A stretch of 64,000 nt of DNA, from the NCBI GenBank assembly GCA_030737835.1, contig CM060853.1, positions 10,350,034 to 10,414,033 of the forward strand, written 5' to 3'. The notes beneath the pieces are model-generated. The model was given only the letters and a program-made list of their open reading frames with translations, did not search any database and was not told the DNA's origin. Both the position numbers and the translations under genes were made by a program. The stretch is from Acorus gramineus. Lineage: Eukaryota; Streptophyta; Magnoliopsida; Acorales; Acoraceae. Within the stretch, counting starts at the first letter, position 1; the number at the start of each line of letters is the position of its first letter. This document shows positions 55,569-64,000 of this stretch, piece by piece.

Positions 55569-57324
55569 CTAGATTTTTTATATTGGCTGTGAATGACTCC
55601 ATCCGAAAATAAATATCACCATAGACAACACTCTTTTCTTGTGAAGAGCAAGCTCTCTCACCTTTGATCGCCTTAAAGAGAGGCTAGATTATGTATGTTG
55701 TTTTTTAGGGGCAGAGAGTTACACATAACATGTCTGCTACAATATATACTGCTACATTGAGGAGCCAACTCTGGTCTGAAACTATGGATCATCTAGTTGA
55801 TTTGCGTATTCTCTCTCCATTGCTCAACTGGTACCATGCGAGCTACTATGTCAAGTGACCCCAAAATTTCATATGGAACTAGCATAAAATTCATTGACAC
55901 ATCTTGATTTTTATTCAAGAAAGAACTGAGATAATTCCTTGTAAACAAACTTCTAGAAATCATACTCCTAAAGTACTCTGATTACATATATCTCTTGTAA
56001 ATGGAGTACTTTATCAAATATATACATATGAAATCAAATCTATTAATGAAGGGATACATATAAAAAAATAGCCTAAAATTGTACTATGTCGAATATCGAT
56101 TGTATAGGAATTTTACCACTGTGATCGTGACAACAACTCCCACAAACGTGCGTTGATGGGTCCCATCACTGTCCATCAAAGAATTAGACACAATAATTGA
56201 ATATCGCAATGTTATAAATATCAAACTGGTCATTGAAACAAAAAATAAACATGATAAGAATCACTTGTCCAATTGTTGGATTAATCAGATTTAAACCATG
56301 ATATAATCATGACATGATAAATATATTAATTATTATTACTAAATAAACAAATTAAAAAATAAAATACTTCTTATAAAATCTTTCCATAACCATCAAGTCT
56401 TAAATCCTAATACTTTTTAAGTTTTTACTTAATATCATAACATTATTTACTATATAAAATATATATTTGATTAAATTTAATATATTATAACAAGTAATAA
56501 TCATAATTTATATGAATAAAGAATCAATCGATCTTCAATTTACATCTGATTTTTAAAAACTATTAGTTCAATCGGTGGATTTATATTGTTTTTATTTACA
56601 TTTTATATTATCAAATTTCACGATAAATCAATTGCAATTTAGGTTGGATGAAGATTCAATCGGTTAACCAAATCAATTAGAATTTTAAAACAAAAAAAGA
56701 AGAAAATGTTAGATTTAATCATTTTTACAGTTAGACCATTCATGTTTTATTTTTAAAAATAGTAAGCATCATCTAACAAGGTAAAATGATTTGATAAAAA
56801 AAACGTATATCATTGGATTCTAACGAAGCATATAAGATTGTATTTTACACTGTAAAAAAAGAGAGCGTAACAACGTAAAAAAAAAAATTCTCTGACATCC
56901 ACATGCTATTCACCATTCTAAAGTTCATATAACCCTCTTGAAAACACCTATGTAAATCAAATAATTCTCTGAGTTAAGCTTTCATTGATAGATGAAAAAT
57001 ATTTACGAATATTTCGTCTGATTAACCATAACAAAAAAAGCAGTATACAAAAAAACCCATATAATTTTATATAATTATGAAAAATCTTCTACAAATGATG
57101 ATTTTATCTTTCGAGATAGATTATGAAATCAAATCATTATTTACATATATTTTTTTTATATATTTTTAACATATTGTATGGAGTCATTGATATATTATAT
57201 ATTCACCTGTATTATTTAGATTTGTAAAAGTATTTTCTGGGGTTTACATGGAATTCAGGGGTTTTTTCCTATGAAAATTTATCACTCTCCGTGACCCACT
57301 CTTCCTCCTCCTCAGCATCCACTG
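55569..57324. other. AT-rich intergenic DNA
   Basis: No coding region or repeat with clear ends. Short pyrimidine-rich promoter-like DNA precedes the F-box ORF at the right end. Confidence 0.5.
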
Positions 57325-57834
57325 ATGGAGGATCTCCCTCCGCCGTTACTGTCGGAGATCCTTAGCCGCCTCTCCGACTCGACCGACTTCGGCCGATGCC
57401 GCTTCGTCTCCCGGACTCTTCGTTCCCAGACCCAAACCGTCCGATCGGTGCGCTTCCTCTGGTCCCGCGCCAGCTACCGCCGCTCCCGCGACCCTTCCAC
57501 GCGGTCCTCCACCGGCCCCTTCAAATCAGCCGTCGAGACCGCCCTCTCGACCCACTTCGCGGAGGGGTTTCTCAAGTCGGTCTTTATAGGGGTGGAAGAG
57601 CCGTTGTGGGGTGGGGTTGAGGAGGAGGTGATGTGGGAGGATCTGTGCCTCACGGGGGTGGACTTCGTGGGGCGGGTGGTGGCGGCGGTGGGCGGAGGGT
57701 TGACGTCGATGGAGATCGTCGATTTCTTGATGCAATCATGCTGGAGGAGGTCCTTGGCATTGGCAGTGGAGGCGGAGCAAATATTTTTTGATTTTGAGAG
57801 TCGTGAGGCATATTTGATCCTTACTCAAATCTAA
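57325..57834 (+). pseudogene. F-box/LRR-type protein gene, 5' fragment
   Basis: ORF of 169 aa. Residues 1-40 (MEDLPPPLLSEILSRLSDST, then FGRCRFVSRTLRSQ) form an F-box that would bind SKP1 in an SCF ubiquitin ligase. About 100 further residues include a GPFKSAVE block and IVDFLMQSCWRRS, as in plant F-box/LRR proteins of the At4g29420 type, which normally continue with leucine-rich repeats. Here similarity ends at WRRS (about 57757) and the frame stops at 57834, next to AT-rich MITE-like DNA. The codons are GC-rich unlike the flanks. Probably a truncated copy, though a short functional protein cannot be excluded. Confidence 0.6.
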
Positions 57835-58460
57835 TATTTCAAAAATCCCTTCTAGACCCCAGTTAATCCCTCACCTAAATCTAGATAAAAATAATTTTTT
57901 TTAATTGAAGTAAAAATAAAGAAGACTATTTTTTTATTATTATTTAAAGAGATAATGAAAATTTTGAGAGGGTGGGAATGCATATAATATAATTGAACTA
58001 AAGGTAGAGTTGAAAGGAAAAAAAAATGTCACATTGAAAGAAAAAATGGAGATAAAGGAAAAGGAGAGGTATTGAAAGTTTGGGTAAAGATTTGAATAAA
58101 AACTTGATTTTTGCAAAATTATCCATACGGCGCGCGGTATGGATAAATGGTTAGAGAGGGTTTTGTGTGACTTTTACTCAAATTTAAATTTGGGTAAATG
58201 TTTGGGTATAGGATTGAAGATGATGCTCTAACCATCCCTTTGTGTTTTAATCAAATATTTAAATATGGAGTAGAAGAAGAAAAATAGCAATTGAAAAGTT
58301 GGATAAAGTTTTAATCTCTCTTATTTGAGTAAAAGTTTGAAAACAAGCTTGATTTGACATGGGTAAATGGGTGGATGAGAGATTTTTTTGGTGACTTTTA
58401 CTTATATTTAAATTTGAGTACACATTTTTTGGTACACGATTAGAGATGTTCTTACGCAAT
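57835..58460. mobile_element. MITE-like AT-rich segments, two related ends in tandem
   Basis: GACTTTTACTCAAATTTAAA, followed by GGGTATAGGATTGAAGATG and ATGCTCTAA near 58165-58232, recurs diverged at 58393-58455 (GACTTTTACTTATATTTAAA ... ACGATTAGAGATGTTCTTA). Such endings are typical of plant MITEs. The left partner ends were not resolved. Confidence 0.35.
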
Positions 58461-59287
58461 CATTTTTTTCAGTGTTGTTTTTAATCTCATGTTAGCCACT
58501 TCTACTCTAATGAATGAGGTACATGAGTTTTTTATTTATTAGAATATATAATTTTTTTAAATAAAAACATATATATGTCATTAGATGAGATATGTTATTT
58601 TAAAAATAAAATTCAGAATAGACGCGAACTGGATTGTGCTTAACATTATTCTTTGATTTTTCTTTTAGTATGGGTTCTGATACACCTCTGTCTTCTTCTT
58701 CTTCTTTTTTTTACCCCATTTTTAGTCATGATCATTTAGTTGAGTATGTGTACATTCATATGTAGGCTTCTTCTTTGAGTCCCTCATGAAGTCCTCACAT
58801 GCTTTTGTTTATCTTTTAAAGTGTATTTTTTATATAATGAAGCATATACTATCATATATAGTATACTCTATTAAATTGTATGGATACACTTAAGAAAGAA
58901 TTGAAAAATTACACCAATCAGATTTTATTTTTTGAAAAATTACATGTTTCATTTAATGAGGAATATACCTTGTTGGATGTTGGACCGCAAGCGGAGCTAT
59001 AAATGAGTATACGTGTAACAAGTAACTACACTTAATCCTTGCCTCGAAGGGTTTGGGATCCCTTTGATCGCTATCCTTCAGCCACCACCTCAACCATTTA
59101 CATAGCATCACCTTGTTAATATCATCCAATTTAATTACAAATTTCATTTCTAATATATACATTTGCTTAGAAATAAATTGATTATAAAAAGATGTAACTA
59201 TTATGCCAAAGACAAGCCATAGATGGTTTATATAACACGACCAACTTATCAAGTTTTCAAGGGTGGATTAAGTTCATAGGTATTACA
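58461..59287. other. AT-rich intergenic DNA left of the copia element
   Basis: No gene recognised. The last five bases (TTACA, 59283-59287) would be the left copy of the copia target duplication; the right copy is outside the window. Confidence 0.5.
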
Positions 59288-59413
59288 TGTTAAATGTATA
59301 TATATGTTAGGGTTAAGGGTAGATTAGTCTTTTCCTTGTTTCACTTTTTGTACTATAAATATTGGATACAAACCCTAATAAGATTCTTGATTCATTCTTT
59401 TCATATTCTAACA
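59288..59413 (+). repeat. 5' LTR of the copia element
   Basis: TGTTAAATG ... TTCTAACA, 126 bp, with a TATA box ACTATAAATATTGG at about 59353-59361. Very short for a plant copia LTR. Confidence 0.9.
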
Positions 59414-59425
59414 TGGTATCAGAGC
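59414..59425 (+). other. Primer binding site, initiator tRNA-Met type
   Basis: TGGTATCAGAGC directly after the LTR end, the common plant copia primer binding site. Confidence 0.92.
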
Positions 59426-59519
59426 TTGAATCCAATTTTTTTCCTTGATTTTTTGTTGGCGATACTCTCCGTTCGGAGATCGTCGACGCTCCGCTGTCCG
59501 TCGTTCTATTCGTGTCACC

Positions 59520-60205
59520 CGCCCGCAGCCCCGCGGCTACCCCACACTTATCCGCTGCCCCTGCCGCACCCCCATGCAGCCCCACGGCTGCCCCGCGCTG
59601 ATCCGCTGCCCCTGCCGCAGCCCCTGCGGCAGCCCCGTCGCTGTCGCAGCCCCTGCCGCAGCCCCGTGGCAGCCCCGCGCAGCCCCGCCGCTGCCCCTGT
59701 CATAGCCTCGCGCATCACCGCTGCTGTGCCGCCGCTGCGCCGCCCTACCGCGCCGCCTCGTGCTGCCCTGCCACCCTGCTGCGCCACCCTGCCCCGCCCA
59801 GTCCCCCACGCGCGCACAGTCCATGCCCTGCCGGCTCCCTGCCCGCGCCCCTTCAGCGCCCTGCCCATCCGCGTGCCGTGCCTGCGCCCCGTCTGCGCCC
59901 CGTCCGCGCACCGTCCGCGTCTGCCTGCTCGTCGTCTCGGAATTGCGTGATCAGCGCCGATCCGCGCCGACCAGCCCGGATTTCCTAGGATCCTGTCCCG
60001 GATTCGGTCCCGAACAGCATCCCGGATCTCCCGGGAATTTGTCCCGAGATCCCGTGCTTCGCGCCCGCGCGCGCCTGGCCCAGCACCCGCTCGCGCCCGG
60101 CCCAGCTGCCCGACCCGGCTCCAGCGCCCGACCCGGTTCCAGCGCCAGCTGCCCGACCCGGTTCCAGTGCCAGCTGCCCGACCCAGTTCCGCGACCCGAC
60201 CCGTT
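59520..60205 (+). repeat. GC-rich low-complexity segment of the copia element
   Basis: Imperfect CAGCCCC(T/G)GCCGC-type repeats, then ~26-bp units GCCCGACCCGGTTCCAG(C/T)GCCAGCT at about 60108-60205. It lies where gag capsid (UBN2-type) would be expected, yet no frame gives capsid motifs. The composition resembles the GC-rich islands of family A LTRs. Confidence 0.75.
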
Positions 60206-60382
60206 TGTCGCTCCGTCATCGATCTTTCGGTATTTTCTTTATCCGGCCGCTACGGGCTCATTCGGACTCCAAATATAGTCATATTGGTACTCATTTTGAT
60301 CAGCTTTTCGTGATCTACGCATCTGTGACTGTTTTGGATCTATCAGATACTGTTTATTTTGATCTATTGCTGTGCAAGTACT

Positions 60383-63300
60383 ATGGATTGCAGATATTGT
60401 CACTCCTTTGGTCATGTGACCCTCGATTGCCGCAAGTTGGCTAGAAAACGTGCTCGAGATGCCGCTTTCTCTTTATCAATCCAGTCGTCTACTCAATCTT
60501 CTCTTTGTCAGGATCAGATATGTACATCAATTGCACCTCGCGTTGCTTCTGCTCAGTCACAGTTTACCACAGCTCACCTTATTGCACATTTAAAGGGGCT
60601 ACAAGATCAATATCAACAGCTTTATGTTATGTTACGATCATTGATTGGTATAGATCTTTCTGGTTCTGTTCAGTCTGCTTCTACTCCCGTACCAGGTATA
60701 CCGATTACCTCATGGGTTCTTGATTCTGGGGCTTCCCATCACATGACATCGGATGCATCGATTCTTGTTAATTGTACACCACTCCGTTCTCCTTCACTTA
60801 TTCGCACTGCTGATGGTTCTCCTATGTCTGTCTCGAGCTCTGGCATTCTTTCTGATCATTCTCATCGATTTAATGTGCCAAATGTTTTGCATGTTCCTAA
60901 ACTTTCCATGAGTTTGTTTTCTGTCAGTCAACTTGCTGACCTTGGTTATACGATCACATTTGATTCATCATCTTGTTCTGTTCAGGATCGACTTACTGGG
61001 AGACGGATTGGGACTGGGCGACGACAAGGTGGACTCTATTACATGGATCAGCTTCATGTTCCTCTGCCTTCCGCTGCTTCTGTGCAGTTAGATACAAATT
61101 CCCCTTCCCTTTCGATCTTTGGCATCGTCGTCTTGGTCATTTGTCTCAGCCTAGACTCCGATATCTTGTTAGCACCGGTGCATTAGGATCATTTTCTCGC
61201 ACGGATCTTCAACCATGCGTGGGCTGTAAATTGGGTAAGACAGTGGCTCTTCTTTTCCCTTCCAGTTCGCATATTTCATATTCTCCCTTTGATTTAGTTC
61301 ATTCTGATATTTGGGGTCCGTCTCCTATTTTTTCAAAAGGGGGAAATCGATATTATGTCATTTTTATCGACGACTATTCTCGTTTCACTTGGATTTACCT
61401 TCTCTCTAGTCGTTCAGATTTATTGCGTATTTATACTTCTTTTGCTACCATGGTTGAGACTCAATTTTCTCGTCGTATTAAGGTGTTACGCTCTGATTGT
61501 GGTGGTGAATATTGTTCTAAGGTTTTTCGTGAATATTTGACATCCCAAGGCACCCTTCCTCAGTTTTCCACTCCTTATGCTCATCAACAAAATGGCGTTG
61601 CTGAGCGTAAACACCGTCACATCCTTGAGATGACTCGATCTTTACTTCTTTCTGCATCCGTCCCTGTTGAGTTTTGGGGTGAGGCAGTTCTCACAAGTGT
61701 GTATCTCATCAATCGCACTCCGTCATCTATTACTGGTGGTATCTCACCATCTGAGCGGCTTCACAATCAGCCACCTGATTATTCTCGTCTTCGTGTTTTT
61801 TGTTGCACATGTTTTGTTCTTCTTCCTCCCACTGAACGTACCAAGCTTTCTCCTCGTTCTGCTATGTGTTTTTGTTGGATACAGTATTCAATATAAGAGT
61901 TACAAGTGTTATGATCCTATTGCACGACGTCTTCGCATTTCTTGTCATGTCACATTTTGGGAGCATCATCCTTATTATGCTCTTCGCTCACCTCCAGCTC
62001 CACTTCCTCCGTCTACTGTTGATGACCTTATTTTTCTGGATTTCTTGACTCCTGAGTCATCCCCATCGTCTATCCCACCGGCTTCTATTCCTTCATCTGT
62101 CCCATCTACGACCTTGCCATCCCCTATATCTCCTTCGGATGATTCATGTGAGCCGAGTCCCCCTGTTGTTGCTCCTGCGCCTGATGTTGTTCAACCAGTA
62201 GTCGACCATGCCCCAGCAGTCGACCCCGCATCAGCAGTCGACCATACACCAGCAGTTGACTCCGCACCGGTAGTCAATCCCGCACCAGTTGCTCCTCGTC
62301 GCAATCCGCCTCGCGCTCGTCGGCCTCCTCAACCACTTAGCTTGGTTGCCTCTGATTCTTTTTCTCTTAGTTTTCAGTGTTTTCTTTCAGCTGTTTCCAC
62401 TCACTGGGAGCCCCAATCATATCGTGAGGCTGTCGGCATTCCAGAATGGGAAGGTGCTATAGCAGAGGAGCTTAGTGCATTACAACGCACTCATACGTGA
62501 AAAATTGTACCACTTCCTCCAGGGAAGACTCCTATCAGCTGTAAGTGGGTTTATAAGATCAAGACCAACTCTGATGGTTCGATTGAGCGTCACAAGGCTC
62601 GGTTGGTTGCCCGTGGTTTCACTCAGCAGCATGGTATTGATTATGATGAGACATTTGCTCCTGTAGCGAAGATGACAACTGTTCGTACTTTGATTTCTGT
62701 TGCTTCTGTTCGTCAATGGCCCATTTATCAGCTTGATGTCAAGAACGCTTTTCTTCATGGTGATTTATCAGAGGAGGTTTACATGACTTCTCCTCCGGGT
62801 CTTCCTCATTCATCTGGTCATGTATGCCATCTTCACCGCGCTCTCTATGGTCTCAAGCAGGCTCCTCGTGCTTGGTTCGCTCGATTCACTGATGCTATAT
62901 GTGCTGCTGGGTTTGTTCCGAGTTCCTCTGATCCAGCTTTATTTGTTCACACCTCTGGTCCTCATCGTACTATCCTGCTGCTTTATGTTGATGACATGAT
63001 CATCACCGGCAATGATTCGTCTCATATACAGTCGGTCAAGCAACATCTTCAGCGTCAATTTGAGATGAAAGATCTTGGCAAACTTCGCTATTTTCTAGGC
63101 TTGGAAGTTGCTTCTGCTCCGCGTGGTTATCTTCTCTCCCAACGCAAGTATACTGCTGACTTGATCGACCGTGCCTGTTTGACTGATGATCGCATTTCTC
63201 CCACTCCTATTGAGCTTCATGCTAAGCTCCGGCCTGACGATGGAGAACCATTTTCTGATGTTACTCGTTATAGACAACTTGTTGGAAGCCTCGTCTATCT

Positions 63301-63931
63301 CACTGTCACTCGTCCTGACATTGCCTATGCTGTGCATATTGTCAGTCAGTTTGTCGCTGCCCCTCGTACTGTTCATTATGCAGCAGTTCTTCGGATTATA
63401 CGCTATCTACGTGGCACTATATCTCGTGCTCTGCTGTTACCGTCTTCTTCTACTCTTGAACTTTGCGCTTATACTGATGCTGATTGGGCAGGAGATGTCA
63501 TAGATCGAAAATCCACAACTGGTATATGTGTCTTTCTTGGGGACTCTCTTATATCTTGGAAGGCCAAGAAACAAGACATTGTTTCTCGTTCGAGTGCTGA
63601 GACCGAATATCGTGCTATGGCATCTGCTACTGCTGAGGTTGTTTGGCTTCGGCGCCTCCTCTCTGACATGGGTGTCATTCTATCTGTGTCTACTCCTCTA
63701 TATTGTGACAACAAGAGCGCCATTCAGATTGCTAGCAATCCAGTATTTCATGAACGTACGAAGCACATCGAGATCGATTGTCACTTTGTCCGTCATCATT
63801 TTATTGCAGGCACTATATCACTCCCATATATTTCCTCTTCTCTTCAGTTATCAGACTTTTTCACAAAGTCTCATACACTTCAGCGGCATGGTTTCTTGTT
63901 GAGCAAACTCTCGGTGTATGATCCACCATGA
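60383..63931 (+). pseudogene. Copia gag-pol polyprotein, decayed
   Basis: From ATG 60383: a CCHC knuckle CRYCHSFGHVTLDC, protease WVLDSGASHHMTSD, then LYYMDQLH. A frame change near 61110 leads to integrase with LWHRRLGHLS, CVGCKLGK, HSDIWGPSP (Asp), LRSDCGGEY (Asp) and NGVAERKHRHILE (Glu). A second frame change near 61870 restores the first frame, followed by a Pro/Ala/Val repeat linker (62185-62300). A TGA at 62498-62500 stands where Trp is expected before KIVPLPPGKTPISCKWVYKI. RT has KARLVARGFTQQHGIDYDET and the catalytic LLYVDDMIITG; RNase H has YTDADWAGD, SAETEYRAM and CDNKSAIQIA. Few lesions, hence recent decay. Confidence 0.9.
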
Positions 63932-63935
63932 GTTT

Positions 63936-63944
63936 GAGGGGGGG
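63936..63944 (+). other. Polypurine tract of the copia element
   Basis: GAGGGGGGG immediately before the TGTTAAATG start of the 3' LTR. Confidence 0.85.
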
Positions 63945-64000
63945 TGTTAAATGTATATATATGTTAGGGTTAAGGGTAGATTAGTCTTTTCCTTGTTTCC
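63945..64000 (+). repeat. 3' LTR of the copia element, first 56 bp
   Basis: Identical to the 5' LTR over 55 of 56 bases; continues past the window. Confidence 0.9.

Larger units (their letters stand above)
59288..64000 (+). mobile_element. Ty1/copia retrotransposon with 126-bp LTRs, right end cut by window
   Basis: 5' LTR 59288-59413, tRNA-Met-type primer binding site, GC-rich leader, gag zinc knuckle, protease, integrase, RT, RNase H, polypurine tract and the first 56 bp of the 3' LTR. Integrase precedes RT, as in copia. The visible 56 bp of the two LTRs differ at one position, so insertion is recent on a sequence scale. The polyprotein has two frameshifts and one stop and no recognisable capsid domain. 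Short LTRs would fit the Ale/Retrofit group, but lineage was not verified. Confidence 0.9.

Noticed and set aside
59294-60278. Long ORFs in the copia leader as gag
   Set aside because: The products are Pro/Cys/Arg/Ala repeats from GC-rich DNA with no capsid motif in any frame.

Overview
This window is nuclear DNA of a flowering plant. The evidence is spliced host genes with GT..AG introns, plant-type LTR retrotransposons, a plant Mutator-like element, FAR1-type and plant-mobile-domain sequences, and AT-rich intergenic DNA. I cannot place the species from the sequence. No rRNA, tRNA, CRISPR or bacterial feature was seen.

Layout. 1-32 kb is a nest of transposable elements. It holds three ~3.0-3.3 kb LTRs of one family (here 'family A': A1 at 1-3287 minus, A2 at 19126-22158 plus, A3 at 26667-29639 plus). 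It also holds a related family B LTR (B1 at 5025-8733 plus) and a B fragment (23167-24539 minus). A decayed Ty3/gypsy element of the Tat lineage (Retand-like) occupies 4681-19125 on the minus strand. It has RT, an extra archaeal-type RNase H, integrase, a 96-bp minisatellite, and two spliced antisense genes with transposase_28-like domains. Remnants of a FAR1-like gene and of Ulp1/DUF1985-type TE proteins lie at 24.8-31.5 kb.

Host genes. MAK16 (60S ribosome biogenesis factor) is complete in nine coding exons at 32949-36342 (+), 299 aa, with a telo-box upstream. A plant NADP-GDH-like gene is complete in 15 coding exons at 53325-43330 (-), 631 aa. It joins an N-terminal CxxC...HxxxxxH finger-like motif to a GDH-like body in which key glutamate-binding lysines are replaced. 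Between them sits a ~4.6-kb Mutator-like element (36681/36799-41370). It has long TIRs, a perfect 9-bp target duplication, a decayed transposase and a plant mobile domain (PMD) gene.

54-64 kb holds a small element with ~120-bp TIRs around a GC-rich exon-like ORF, a truncated F-box gene, MITE-like DNA, and a Ty1/copia element with very short (126 bp) LTRs running off the right edge. The copia has a GC-rich segment where the gag capsid domain is expected.

The host genes are independent housekeeping loci, not an operon. Apart from them, almost everything recognisable is a mobile element at some stage of decay. The observations I rate highest are the substituted active site and added finger-like motif of the GDH-like protein, the paired antisense genes and duplicated promoter of the Tat element, the PMD-carrying MULE, and the unusual GC-rich and G4/hairpin modules inside the LTRs.
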